Notes: generated by a model not told the origin, from the letters alone. Shown: positions 10,401-23,190, counted from the first letter of the stretch. The stretch is DNA of 64,000 nt from Schistosoma haematobium (GCF_000699445.3 NC_067199.1:33092902-33156901); one strand, 5' to 3'. Program-made: numbers and translations.

Positions 10401-12942
10401 GAAGGCGCTCGGTCATGCACCCGCACTAGGTCACGAGTGGGAACGCCGTGCTCAACATTCCCTGGAATATCTAGCCAGATTAGATCAGTCGATCCACGAT
10501 ATATTGATAGCCTATCAAGTAATTCTTTGAACCTCCTCGCTTCTGTCTTTTGATTTCACTTGGTGGGTACGCTTCACATTAGAGGATGTTACTGGTCGAG
10601 ACGTTGTCAAACTCAAATACCTGTGGCATCTCCACCACTTACACATGTTAGAATGCATGTCAAATTACATTTACCTCCTTACGGAATGTCCGGCAAACAT
10701 GGGATATCTAAACTTATCTACTACAGCTATATGTAGGTAATTCTCGGCAGATATTTCTATCTCTGAGGTTCTTGACATGAGATGCACCCGGAACTATTTT
10801 AAAAGGTTTTTAACACATAGGAAAAGCGTAATTCTCATAAGTGTGAATAACATGTACTCACTATAACCATCTACAAAGTAAAGAGATTTGTATAGAGAAT
10901 TATAAATACTAGCTTGTTGCCTCCAATTTCTTGTCTGTTGTGGAAAGAAAACCTCAAGGATTCGGTGTTGGCAGTAAACAGTAAGGCTTTCAAACCATAT
11001 ATAATATCGTAAGTCTACGTTTCTTGGCTGTGAGTCAGTCCTTTGAGTGGCCTTATGCGATGAAGAGCACATCATAAGGTCGTCTAAGATGATCTATAAA
11101 CCCCAACAAACAACTTAATGGTATCTGATCCACGGAGTAGGTGTTTGTCTAACAGTGAAAAAATTTTAATCTCATACCCCTACAGTCTTCCAAGTCGTAT
11201 CAGGCAGTAAAGGGAGAAATTTCACAATGAAATAACTTATCGATGTTAAGAACACGAAGTCCGAATTCGCTCAAAATAAGTGTATAGTGAACTATCTCCA
11301 AGCCTTTGCAACTCCGTTTGCTGCGCTTAGCGTGCTACAGAAAAACGAAGTGTTGAGAGGACATTACAGATGGAATATTCGGACATCTGAAAGGAAAAGA
11401 AGACACCAGTAGCTGCCAATAGAAACTGTCTGCTGAATATTTCTACAGGGTTACTTGATGGTTTTAGAGCATTCCAATATGTACTGCCTCGATGCTATTT
11501 TAACAAATACACCCCGTATTTATAAATACGGGGTGCATGTGTTAAAATAAATATATTTATTTCTGCAAAGTACTTAAACTTCACTTTGCCAAGTGTTTTC
11601 TGAATCGTGAAAATCGACTTTAAACTGGATTTTCTAAGCGTTTAACCATATCCCTTAATTAGAAACAATATGTAGACTTCTGAAAGCTATTTGCATCTTT
11701 AGGTAGGTTTATCGTAACCGTTATATATTTGTCTTTTCCGCTATATAATGCCTTGAAAATATGAAGATCTCATTGGACTCATTGAATATGTAGAATCCTT
11801 ATATTATTAATATTTTTAATAAACTATCCACTTTTAAACTATTTTCTGATTAGTTTACAACCCCATGAAATTCGTCGCGGTTATTATAACATTCGCCTCT
11901 AGGTTAGGCTATCGGCTACTTCTTCAAACATCATCAGTGGGTTTACTCCCAAAGCACTTCTGTCTGTCCGTTGGGTTGGTGAGTGGTATATAATGAAGTG
12001 TAATTTTCATTTCCAACTGAATTCTGACTGAATATTAATGGTTTTAGTGCGGGCTTTTTGGTACTCATCAATATATTATACAAGATATTTAACACCTCAT
12101 CAAACAGAAAGTAAACCTCTCAACAGCTCAATATTCGCTACTTTACTACTGTCAAACAGGCCATTACAAGTAAAAATTGTATACACATTATAGGTATATA
12201 ACCAGTTACCTCTTCAAAACACTACTCATGCCTTGCGAAACCGAGTAACTAGTAATCCTGTTAGCTGGTTAGTTTAAAGCAAGGGGGACAAACTAACCGT
12301 TGCTAGCGTAGTTTATAATAAATCATCCTCACATATATATAATGCCGGTTGGAGAAGAATTAGGTTATTGGGAAACTCGAGGGTGACTAGACCAAGGTTT
12401 AACACTTGTTCACAAAGTCATTGATCGTGTTGTTTAGGGAGATGAAGTTAGAGAACGTAGACTGAATAATAGGTTGTGAGAGTATGTATATTTATTTCCA
12501 TTGTTTTCAAAATCTCAAAAACTATGGCTTTGTTGGTCTGTCCCTTCTGTATTTATCCCATTAATTACTTCAATATATGATAAATAAAGTCTCATTTTTG
12601 TGCCGTTTCAAAGTGCAGAATTTTTAGCCGACGCACCTTTGTGTTGCCCATAGTTCAGGTTTAAGACGTCCCATCAAGTGAGGTTCCTAACATCTAACTT
12701 TCTGATTAAACCACATCGTCAGCATCTATTATAAAACATCAATAGTGCATTCAGTTTCCGAGATAAACTTCAGGAAGTTTCCCATCTTACCTCTTATAAT
12801 CCAGTAATTTCCAACCTAAGGATCATGCCCTAATACTTGATTGCACGTCCAAGTCCCTACTGTTATACGCATTTAGTTGTATGTACTTCATTATTCCCCA
12901 TCAATAAACCAAGAGGTCCGCTATTTGCTTTATCAAAAGCAC
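7411..12942. other. Long non-coding stretch upstream of the glycosyltransferase gene
   Basis: Short open frames here show no recognisable motif. 10370-10640 is more G+C-rich than its surroundings and may be an unclassified repeat. A 54-bp near-perfect palindrome sits at 11496-11549. An upstream exon of the gene at 13577 could be hidden here but none could be proved. Confidence 0.4.
11496..11549. repeat. 54-bp near-perfect palindrome
   Basis: The two 27-base arms meet with no spacer. The inner part is CACCCCGTATTTA and its reverse complement. Only two of 27 arm positions mismatch. It could form a cruciform or be a fold-back remnant. Confidence 0.8.
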
Positions 12943-12975
12943 ATGTCAGAAGTTTCAAACAAAATCCGAATAACC
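12943..12975 (+). CDS. Candidate first coding exon of the GT31 gene
   Basis: An ATG opens an 11-codon frame ending exactly at a GTAAGTGAG donor (12976). The phase (0) fits the acceptor before 13577. The encoded peptide is MSEVSNKIRIT. It has no membrane anchor, which a Golgi type II glycosyltransferase should have, so the true first exon may lie elsewhere. The frame also stays open upstream to a TAG at about 12874, so it could instead be an internal exon. Confidence 0.3.
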
Positions 12976-13049
12976 GTAAGTGAGAACGATGGTAGTAAGA
13001 CTATTTCATTTCCCTACATCGAATTAGCGTTAATATCTGTTTTAAGAGG

Positions 13050-13225
13050 TGAATAGTGGCTAGCAGTAAAATCTGGGACGCGCGCTTCGTCCTATTTGGG
13101 ACTAATTAGTTGGATATATCTGCATTCTAGAGTCGATGTTCACTCCCGAACTTGGACCCAGTAATTTTATCTCCTAACATCGCGTTGTCCACTTGGCTAC
13201 TGAGTCCACATAGCCATTGCACAAG
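13050..13225 (-). mobile_element. Sm-alpha-like SINE, near full length
   Basis: The minus strand starts with a tRNA-like head (GGACTCAGTAGCCAAGTGG) and ends in CTGCTAGCCACTATTC, matching the copy at 44609-44790. The hammerhead region keeps the stem II block GTCCCAAATAGGACGAAG and the GCGCGTC end, but CTGANGA has decayed to CTAATTA. The ribozyme is therefore probably dead. Confidence 0.75.
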
Positions 13226-13576
13226 CACATCCTGAGTTCCATTGATAGTCACCATCCGTTTTTGCTTAAAATGATTATGACTTACTAAAAATATCGAGGT
13301 AATCTGCACATAATACATACATACCAAAGAAGACTGATCCATCGTGGTCCTAAACATCAGTGAGAAGACCCAAACAACCAATATGTATGAATTAGGGAGT
13401 AAACACTTATGTTTTTATCCGTGTAGAAAATGATTTTAAGTCAATATCAGTTGTTTGTCAAACTTAACATACTTGATTATATCTGGTGTTTCCACTGCAT
13501 ATATAATATATGATAAGTGGTAATCCGTAATCATTCCATACATTTGTTTTGTTAATTTGTGTATTCTTTTCTTTAG

Positions 13577-16129
13577 TTTAAAACCGTACTATTATTTTGT
13601 CGCAGAGTTTTACAATCTGGTTCCCAATATGGTTCAAAAATGCAGTGGTTTAAATCGGTTGGTGCATACACTGGTAAGATGTCTTTAATTACACATAAAC
13701 ATCCTTAGTCTAAGTTACGATTGAATGATGTGAAATTATTTTTAATTGGATTAGGGTTCGTATTTTTATTAAATTGGATTGTTACTTTATCGTGGATACC
13801 GAAATTTAAATGTTTGTCAGATGGTAGCGTGCTTCAGAGCACAAAACAATATTCCATATTTTCTTTAAGTATGTTCCCCTAATTTTTCTTATAACTTATC
13901 TACCATAGCTGATGTTAGTTATGCTCAAAATCTTGCTAATAAGATTAATATATATTGTTATATCCTAACGGAACCACAGTCACATCTAACCAAAGCTTAT
14001 CATGTTCAAACAACTTGGGCCCGAAGGTGTACCCGTTTTGGTTTTATTAGTTCAAAAGCGGAAAAATTAATGAAAATGCTTGGTAAGTCACAAAAGCGAT
14101 CTTTTTTTAATCGTTGTCTAGAAAATTTTATTAATCCATTTGTATGAAGGAAAAAAAATTGTGTAATGTTCATAGGTATAAGAAGTTTATATTCCAAGTA
14201 CTTGAATTCATGTTTAATAGCATTTCATTTTATACGGTGATCTACGTCAAACAGGAAATTTATATTAAAATGTAATCCGTCATTCAGAAGCGTAGAATTC
14301 ACCTCAATGCATAGTCTGCTTATAAGTTATTCCAGTGACTAGAAAACCTAAGCAATTGGCTTTCTTATGAGATCACTCCCCGAACCTTTGATATATAGGT
14401 CTAATCCACAAGACAGTGGAGGAGTTTTAGGAGTTACAGTTTCGTAGCGGCCAATGACCAAAATAGGTTCAACCACCCTTGGTCATACTAGGGCATTTAG
14501 AGGCATTACTCTTTAAGACGAGTATACATATCTAGTTGTCATAACTTTGATCTGTGGTTTTATTAGTCATAAAAAAACATTGTTTAGTATAACTGTTTCA
14601 CACTATTGTTAGATCATTTTGTTTTCGAGAAGACGGCTATTTGCGAAATTGAGAGGGCGAAAGGCGGATGTCCGGCATCTTAACCGGGTTGGTGGACACG
14701 GAGGGTCTACATAGAGGAGTTGGAAAACCCTGATTCCAAACCAATGGTGCACATGAACTCCAGGATCGTGAGAGGACAAAAGGCGTGTGGACCTATTGTT
14801 GATCACCAGCTGTCATGGGACCGGATTTCTTAACGTTGCTCCATTGCATTGTGGATTAGACCTTCAGGTCAAAGGCTCCGGGTGTTGACCCCCTAAGAAA
14901 ACCGCATGCTTCGGTCTAGGCACCCGGGCAGTATCACAGCCCTCACACAAATAATGGTAGCTGCTACTGGCTTCATTGTTACTGTGTGGTGCATATGTAT
15001 TTGGTGCTCCCTTGTACCAACGTTTATGTGTTTAAATAAAATAAAGTATTAAGCTCCCTATTTATTTACTTATAGCTGTTGATAGGACTCAAAATTATGT
15101 TAAACATTCTTGGATTTCAATGCGTGAAACACTTCGTGCATTACATAAACAAACTTACAAAGCAGCATATTTTCTTAAAGCTGATGATACGACTTATGTG
15201 ATCATGGAAAACTTAAGGAATGCTTTAGAATACACAGATCCTCGTAAACCATTTATTATGGGTCACATCTATAAGGTTAGTCACTTAAAAACTATTATTG
15301 TTACCTATTTTTCAGTATTTAAAGGGATTTTTATTGATCGTACTGTTGTTGTAAATTGTGTTCATGCAAGTCTTAAAAAGTTGTTACTTGAGATACTTCA
15401 TAATAATGATATCTGTGAATCTCAAGCAGAAATACCTCGACACCTACTTGGGTGTCTGAAAGGGTCCACGGTTACTGATAAGGACTTATGATTGCAATAA
15501 AGTAGTCTCACTGGGCCCTTGCTGGTTGAGCACTATGCAAAGCATGCAAACTAATACTGCAAAATCAGTCATTGATGTCCATGAGGCTTATTATAGACCT
15601 GCAGCTGTGTCAAAACTTTCACCCCCCCTGATTGAAATTTAGTTGTTCTTGGAGTGGGAAGCTACAACTCAGGACGTCTTACGTGTTGTGAGACTTCGTG
15701 TATTGTACTGAGCCATCTACAACGCAAACTTCTCCCAGGTTGTATAGTAAAATTAAATTTAGATGAATGATATAAATTTCTAAGGAAGCGATACCGATAA
15801 CTCGAAATCTGATCTGGCTAATTGAGCGATGAATCCATTAGGAAAGGCTAGTTGCTCTACTACAATAGATATTTTAATGATGATAATGATTTCACAAGAA
15901 GTAGCGACCCGTTCTTAAGCAGTTACATGTGAATCACCACACATTAATGGTTTGAGCAAGGGTATATATAGTGTTGATGAATTAATCAAAGGATTTTTCG
16001 TCTGGTAAGCTTCATGAGTAAGTGAGGTTATGGAATGTAATCTGCACTTAAACAGATCTAATACAGTGGTCGGGTTAAGTCAACACTTTCAGCACCGACA
16101 ACCTCTAAAACGACCCGGGTGCGGCAGTC

Positions 16130-16169
<40 letters not shown>

Positions 16170-17402
16170 CCTGATGCATTACAGTTATTGCACTTACACA
16201 AAACACATTTTCTGCAGAACTTTTCTCTGAAGGATAAACAGTATTTCTGATACAGTTTATTTCCATGACCCAATAGTACAGCTCTACTTTGAAAAAAAGT
16301 GATTTTCTTGTGTATTGTTAGATTAAAATTCATTCACCGTAGATCAATGTCCTAATGGTTTGAACACTAATCTTTCATCCATTTAGTTATGCGTTCGAAT
16401 CCCACTTCACCCACTACAGCTTAATTGTCTGCGTAGTATCGTTAGCCTTCACGAAATTGGTATAGCTTATAGCCGAATAAACAAACTTGTATTTGACTAC
16501 TTGCATTATTAATTGTTAGTCTATTACTTTAAATAATTAGTTTGAAGACTTTGGTTTTGTAAGAGAATTCCCATTCTGGTTTTTTGTAGATAGAAACAAT
16601 TATGGATACCTATCAATAATAAAACTACACATGTTTCTTCATACTCCTCCCAAACTACCAATCAGACTAAATAGCGCTTAAGTATCACCTATGGATGCAA
16701 CCCTGACACATTCCATTGTTAGTTAATGTTTTGCCACACTTTAGCCTTTAAATAACTTTCTCGACCTAAGAGAAAGTTTAAAAAAACTAGAATTCACCAT
16801 TTTACTTTGCTTTACTAAAGACCTCTAAGAACTATTTTTGCTATCAATCTAGGTCCCATGAGAAATTCATCAAAATTGAATCGAGATTCCTCATGATAAA
16901 TGTGAATAACCGACACTCATTACCTTTTGATAATGTAGTTCCAGATTTCCTTGATCTTATCTACATTCCTTTACTTGTACATATATAAAGCTTGTTGTAA
17001 TTAATTGCTCAGAATTCGTCAGTTTCTTATTGTATACAAACGTAACCTATCATCTAAGTAAAGTACATTACACTTTTTCTACTTGTTGAAATATGTGTTG
17101 CTTGAAATTTATTCAGGATAATCATCCTAATTAATAATAATACTTTATAATGATCGTCGCCACACTTAAAAATATCACCTATATAGTGTTCTGATTTTGT
17201 ATTTAGATGTTTGTGACGATTTCTTTATTGTTACAAATCTAAACAGTACTTTGTCTCATAATTAACTGTTAGTTCTGGTGTTTAAATGAGCTAAGTTCAT
17301 CTTGTTAGTTGCTTGATTAAAGTCAATACATATACAGATATACTGTTTGTTTGTTTTTCGGTTCAGGTCTAAATTAAAGTGAAATACTTATTCTCTCTCT
17401 CG

Positions 17403-17460
<58 letters not shown>

Positions 17461-20400
17461 TTTCACAATCGATTTCATCTATGTTCATTGTAAATATCCA
17501 TATTGTACCATCTTGGATATTCAGTACTGAATCCGATAAGTCTGTTTGCTGTATGGACTACTTAAACTGAAACTTCGTTTCTCTCTGCATTTACAGGTTA
17601 ATTATATTTTGAATAGTGGCTAGCAGTGGCACCCATATCGCGCATTCCGTTCTATCTAGGACTCGTCAGTCGAGTAAATACTCACCCTGGTGTTAGTGCT
17701 CACACTGAAACTTAGACCAAAACCCAACACTTTCTCATTCATTCTACTAAGAAATTATATCTACAGACTAATTCAACGAATATAATATTTGTTGGTATTT
17801 GTAATGATCTTTGTTTTCCTGTCATTGGTATTCAGGGCTAGACTTAATCATTCTATGCTGATATATGACTTCCTTGACCAAATGTCTTATAATTTCCTAT
17901 AGTTTTACTGTTTATCATACTTTTGGATACTGACTGGCAGTGGAATCCGGGACATTATATTTTAAACCATAGACAATTTCGTGGTATCTTCCTATGAAGT
18001 CTGTATGCCAATAGAGATCGGTCCAGTTCAATCTGGAATAACACCAATCGGAAAATACAAACCTATAGCAAATAGTAATACTAGAAATAATTGTCTCCAT
18101 TTTCATCCTTGAAGTTATTGGCGAATTAGTCATTTGGCAGTAATTTCTATTAAATACTACTTTTATTATGTAGCAGACCATTATAACACTTGCTAAATTA
18201 GACAGCTATATCATCTAAGTGTGGGACCACGTAAGCCCTCGCAAATCTCGGTTATAAGCACTGGGCTTCTTCAGGTTTTGCATTTCTGAGGTTCAACAGT
18301 GTGTCTTCGGGTTCGGTGATGATAATTTAGTTAATTCCACCGTCTGGAAGCGCCAATTCCTAGGGCCTGGTTTTGTTTTATAAGTGCCATCTTAGCAACT
18401 TCTACATCTCACATTATTTATGAACACTAGAACTGAATGGTAAAAGCGGAAAGACGATCGGTTTATGGCATGTAACTACTATGAAAGGTGGCTGTATGAG
18501 ACTATCATTTGTTAGTCCATCACGGTTATCATTAGCCTTCACATTTCGAATGTGAATCATTCCCAAGTACCTGACGGATCAGTCATTTGAATTTCAAATA
18601 CTGTTAATGATAATATGTGATACTATATAAAAGTATGTTTCAATGAAAGTTAACTCATTTAAATTATGATTACTAGTATTTCTGAATACTGAATTGTGAG
18701 TGTTCAGAGCATTCTTAAGGTTCTTTAATTTTTCTATTTCCAACTTTTAGTTGACTATTTCACTTTAAAATTTTATAACTATGTTAAACTAACATTCGTC
18801 CAAGTTATACAGTTTGATAGTAAACTCCGAAATTTTCGTAAATCTGTTAATTTCATGCTCATTTTATGTTACGCTGTATGAGTGTAACCTTTCTTTCTTA
18901 ACTTGAGTGTTTTCTTCGTCAATATTTAGTTTGGCAATAATAATACTAACAGTTCAGTTTGTAATGGTTTTCACTGTCCCGTTAATATTTTATTAAAACT
19001 ATAAACCGATCATTGTTAGACCACAATTGAAATCCTAGAACCATTAGACGGCCTTTTTCTCCTAGTGTGGGACTCAGAAGTGCACATCGATGATCTCACA
19101 TGCGGAGATCGGACCCAGGACCTTAACCTGTGGACTACTGACCCAGGATTCAATGGTATGTGTGCATCCTATGCAAATCACCTCAATATATCGAAAATGA
19201 GATGACCTAAACCACCAAAAATCAGATTAAATCCTATACCCGTTGCACGAGGGGCTATTTGGTTTTAGTAGCTAAATTGATAGCTCTTCGGGCCTTTGAA
19301 GCGAAAATCCGGAGTTAACATCAACTCTGGAGCACAGGTACATCCGTCTGACAGGTAGCAAATAGGATTAAACGCGCGTCCTTGATTCCATTGCTAGCCA
19401 CAACTCATCTCTTCGGTGATAATAATAATAATGTTGAGTTTCTAAAAAAACTTTTTTAATACTCCATTTATCTAATTATTTAAGATCCGTCCAAATGAAT
19501 TCACTTTATCTGGTAGTTTTGGCTACGTCCTATCAAGATCTGCTCTCGAATTAATTGTTCTGAAAGGTTTAGACAAATTGGCTGACTGTGGACCAATTCA
19601 GCATGTTCGTGAAGATATTCAAATATGTAAGTAGGTTTTTTTAGTTATTTGGTTAAAATTAAATGCAATCCACTGGACTATCTAAGCTGGAAGGAATAGC
19701 AAACTCATACTCTCCGGTTACATGGAATCTAACTAACTAGATGCTGGAAACCGTAGGTAACTACTGAGCTCTAGCATAATGCTAATCACAAAGTTTGTAC
19801 ATTTTGATTTATATCTTTAAATGATTTAAGGATCCTAAGCGGATTCATACAAAAGTAGCAAACACCATGAAATGAATAACCACCAATAGGCAACAAAATT
19901 CTCCCTGTGACACTGAACCATCGGAATATCGCCGTGACGACTCTTTACGTGTGACCGTAAAGAATCATCATTTAACAAAAATATAACACTATATACATTA
20001 GAATAAAATAGATGAGCGATTTCCTCTGATTGCTCCTGTAACAGAATAAACCCAGCAGTAAGATTTTTCACCCAGATTGCCGGCATGTACAATGGTGCTG
20101 CCTCCTCATAACATAAGGGGGAAGGTTTAAGAAGTGTCAACCTTGAAAATACCTCGCCTCATCACATCCTACGGAATCCCGTCTCCAGAAGTGAGACTTT
20201 GAAAGTACGGAGCTAAAAAATCGAAATCTGCTCACAATAATACCGTGTTTAATTGGTCTCAAGCAGTAGTCTCTTGGGCTGTTCACTTACACTCCCAAGT
20301 AACTAAGACTCCACTTCTAGTCCAATTTTCTTACCAGGTTCCTCAAAGACAAAGATTCTTTCACAGCGTGCGCAACTGGGAATCGACAGTCGCCCTCATA

Positions 20401-22356
20401 TATCTAACATCACTCGAGACCACCTTGCTCACGGCAGCTGTTCCCCAACACAAGTCGCTCAAACCTAAGTGCTTGACGCTAGTCCGAACTTTAAAGATGA
20501 CAAATCTCACGAATATCCCTTCTAACATTATTGGAAGACTTAAGCATTGAACAAGCTTTCTGATCTAAGTCCCTGCTTTGAATAATTTTATCCAATCTAA
20601 GTAATGAAACAAAAGGTGAGAAATGCTTTGGTTCTATTAGATAATTGCTTGAATTCGATATGTTCGGCCATATCTCCCAAATACTCTGCAGAAATAATCG
20701 GGTTTCAGTCTCTTAAGAAGGCGGGACCATCGAACCAATCTTTGAGATCAATATCCTTCCGTGCACTTAGTCAAACTTAATCTGTTGAATTTGTTCGAGC
20801 TTTATATAATATTCATGAGTACTGATAAATCAGTTATTTGATTTACTAAAAAAGTTACTATGCTTGCATACTGTGACTCCACCTAGCCAACACAAATCCA
20901 ACTCACTCTTGACACATAGAGGTGCCTAAAGTGCTAAGCCATTGATCGCAACTGGGCTTTCCAAAGGCTATTTGGCTAGAATATATATATATATATATAT
21001 AGTCCTCATTTTATCTCTTGTTTTTTTAAAACAAAATTTTAGCTAAATGTGCAAAAGCATTAGGCATAGAATTCAAAGATAGTATTGATATGTTTGGAAT
21101 GTCACGATTCAGTAATGTTACTATAAACAATCTTTTTGGAACATTCAATAACAGTAATAATAATAGCGGAACAATTCAGTGGGATCCAATAAAAACAGAT
21201 TATACACAAGCAGTGTATGATTTAAAGAAAGTAAGCATTAGAAAATTTGCATAAAATAGCCTCTTTTCTTTATCTGTGTATCTACACTTAAATCACATAT
21301 CGGTGTGGGGGTCACAAGATTGTTGAAGTTTATTGGTTTAAGTTAGACAACCAACCTTGTCGGGTGAGAAGAAGGTACCCACCGAAAACAATGAAAGATG
21401 GTCGCGTAATATCGCGGATTGATTAAAATTAGACATATACATCATTAAGTCCTGTCTCAATGGTCTAGAGATTAAGCGTTCACGCGTGAGATAAAGGTTC
21501 TGGGTTCTATGGCGAGTGGTGGGGTCATGGACGTACCCTTTTGAAGAGTTTCATACTGGGACAAAACGGCCGTCTCGGTGCTTCTAGGTTTTCAATGGTT
21601 GTCTAGCTAAGATTAATTAGTAATTTCTACTATGATTGCAGTTTATTTATGAAGAAAAAGTATATCACCTTAATTCTAAGTCACTCGGTTATTAAAATTG
21701 AGAAACTCCATCTGTGATGTTTCATTTAAGATAATAATCATGAGTTTCCATACAGTTGATAATATTCATTAGAATCGGAGTATAACAACCTTTTCTTGTA
21801 AAGGCACTCAGTGAGTTTCTGATTCCTACTGTCCTCTCTATCTATTTAGATTAAAATACCCGGTGATGAGATCACCAGCACTCAAACCCGTGTATATTAA
21901 CCCGTACTTTGTGGTTGAGTTTTATATATATATATATATAAGTAACTAAACATCTGTATGCCAGTTCATCTTCATTTTAACATAATCTCTATTTTTGAAT
22001 ACTCACTTATGTGCTGTCAAAACCTTAACTTCATCTAAGTTTGAGTAAATACATCATTTTACCATGTTTTCACACATTGATTCTCTATTTAAAAGATATG
22101 ACCTCAAATGCTTTAATCCACTTCTTTTTATTTCTCTCCCACTCATCATTACCATCCATTTAACTGAATTAAGTTACCTGCAAGTCCACTGCTAATCAGT
22201 TTCGGTGGTTTAATGCCAGTGAAAATGTACATTTTAGAATATTTAATCTATCATCTTCGACCAGTTGGAATAACGCATCGAATTTTACAACATCTACCTT
22301 ATTCATCATCATTATCTGCAATGAATCGTTATCATCAACAAGATTATAGTACATAA
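13577..22356 (+). CDS. Core-1 beta1,3-galactosyltransferase / COSMC family protein (GT31), split gene
   Basis: Exons are 13577-13673, 13909-14082, 15076-15275, 19485-19626, 21043-21230 and 22174-22356 (stop TAA). All introns are GT-AG and the phases agree throughout. The product, about 330 residues, should sit in the Golgi or ER. T-synthase of this family adds Gal to GalNAc on Ser/Thr; its relative COSMC is a chaperone. Family signs, numbered from the first exon, are YCYILTEPQ near 48, TTWARRC near 65, FLKADDTTYVIMENL at 123-137, KPFIMGH, GSFGYVLS and a C-terminal MYILEYLIYHLRPVG. Odd points: the DDD metal motif reads Asp-Asp-Thr (codons 15183-15191), the Cys-Cys-Ser-Asp before the last strand is absent (LPASPLL instead), and a poorly conserved Asn/Ser-rich insert lies in exon 5. 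The GH after PFIM and GGLMP near the end recall COSMC more than T-synthase. The signal anchor was not found. Possible poly(A) signals are at 22812 and 22880. Confidence 0.85.
14600..15040. repeat. G+C-rich unclassified repeat inside intron 2, LINE-tail-like
   Basis: This block stands out by base composition from the surrounding intron. It ends at about 15045 with AAATAAAATAAAG, like a LINE 3' tail in + orientation. No protein motif is visible, so it would be a 3'-UTR-derived fragment. Family unknown. Confidence 0.4.
16134..16166. repeat. (AT)n microsatellite
   Basis: Uninterrupted TA dinucleotides, about 33 bp, within intron 3 of the GT31 gene. Confidence 0.95.
17406..17457. repeat. (AT)n microsatellite
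   Basis: Uninterrupted TA dinucleotides, about 52 bp, preceded by a short CT-rich tract, in intron 3 of the GT31 gene. Confidence 0.95.
17611..17735 (-). mobile_element. Sm-alpha-like SINE fragment with hammerhead remnant
   Basis: The minus strand has CTGACGAGTCC, a degenerate stem II (TAGATAGAAC) and the end CCACTGCTAGCCACTATTC. The tRNA-like head is largely gone. A further scrap of the family (CTGGCAGTGGAATCC) lies near 17932. Confidence 0.65.
19030..19165 (-). mobile_element. tRNA-derived SINE, second family, degenerate
   Basis: On the minus strand a tRNA-like part with GGTCCTGGGTCCGATC is followed by CTGAGTCCCACACTAGGA, GAAAAAGGCCGTC and TTCTAGGATTTC. This order matches the copies at 34728-34935 and 55110-55330. 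The hammerhead core is damaged. Confidence 0.55.
19243..19411 (+). mobile_element. Sm-alpha-like SINE, degenerate
   Basis: It shows TAGCTAAATTGATAGC and TTTGAAGCG from the tRNA-like head. After that come CAGGTACATCC, CTGACAGGTAGCAAATAGG, AAACGCGCGTCC and CATTGCTAGCCAC. The order matches the 44.6-kb copy. It lies just upstream of exon 4 of the GT31 gene. Confidence 0.7.
20981..21001. repeat. Short (AT)n tract
   Basis: About 21 bp of AT dinucleotide, 41 bp before exon 5 of the GT31 gene. Confidence 0.9.
21440..21605 (+). mobile_element. tRNA-derived SINE, second family, degenerate
   Basis: A box-like TCAATGGTCTAGAG and a GGTTCTGGGTTC region are followed by GAGTTTCATACTGGGAC, AAAACGGCCGTC and GTGCTTCTAGGTTTTC. 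It sits in the last intron of the GT31 gene. Confidence 0.6.
21923..21941. repeat. Short (AT)n tract
   Basis: About 19 bp of TA dinucleotide in the last intron of the GT31 gene. Confidence 0.9.
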
Positions 22357-22811
22357 TAATGTAACTTATTATTGTCTCAGTGATTTTTATTATTTGCATA
22401 ATATGTATATGATACTTTCTTGTCTAAGTCATTTTAACTATTTGTTTGTTTAATCTTTTATTTTTTGTCATTGTGATCAACATATAAACATTTACATATC
22501 ACAATTGTTTAGCAGATTCTATCTAGTTATTTGTATTCCATATTATATATTTATAAACAGATATGTAAACTTATTTCCGATCAGAGATTCTGTTGTATTT
22601 TTTATCAATTAAAACACTGATCAACAAAACAATGTAGAATGTGTAATGAATGATGCCTTAGAATGTCAGTTTATAATTGAGATTTTACAATTTATTATTA
22701 TTAATAATAACTTTTTCGTAAATCTTATGGTTATTTCACCTTTCTTTTATTCATTTATGCTCATTTGGTTTGTGTGTTTTTTTAATTGATCATTTATTAT
22801 TATTTATTAAT

Positions 22812-22885
22812 AATAAAGATGTTTTACCAACTTCTCGTGTCTATATATAACTGTTATGATTGTGGGGTAAAAGGTTGTCAATAAA
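22812..22885 (+). promoter_or_regulatory. Candidate poly(A) signals for the GT31 gene
   Basis: AATAAA occurs at 22812-22817 and again at 22880-22885, 456 and 524 bases after the stop codon. No nearer consensus signal was noticed. Which one is used cannot be told. Confidence 0.35.
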
Positions 22886-23034
22886 AAAAGACTTTAGAAA
22901 TTACTCTCTGAAGATACACTATATACTTTCTGAATTTGTGTTTTATTCAACATATTTGACTTGTGATCTTTATATTGTCAACATTGTAAACTTCCATCTA
23001 ACTCGATAATCGTTACAATATATTTTATTGAAAT

Positions 23035-23190
23035 GATGAACCGAGCAATGGTAGATAATCACTAAAAACTATGAAACACTGAACGGCCGTTTCGTTCTAA
23101 TATGAGACTCCTCAGTGGTGCCGGGACAGACACTCCCACGTGAGGATCGTCAAGATGGTCGCGGACTGCGGCCTGCTTGAATATCCTGGG
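23035..23190 (-). mobile_element. tRNA-derived SINE, second family, with near-intact hammerhead
   Basis: The minus strand reads CTGAGGA, then a stem II (GTCTCATATTAGAAC), then GAAACGGCCGTT and CAGTGTTTC. The catalytic core matches the CUGANGA...GAAA consensus. The cleavage triplet is GTT instead of GTC and stem I is partly mismatched. Confidence 0.6.

Noticed and set aside
10794..11075. Minus-strand open frame of 93 codons
   Set aside because: No motif, no splice context and ordinary intergenic composition.
15120..15491. Open frame 15120-15491 read as a single 123-residue protein
   Set aside because: Only 15076-15275 is GT31 exon 3. After the GTTAGT donor at 15276 the open frame is intron and loses family similarity.
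19835..20550. Opposed open frames of about 100 codons inside GT31 intron 4
   Set aside because: Neither shows a recognised domain; the block is probably an unclassified repeat, not a nested gene.
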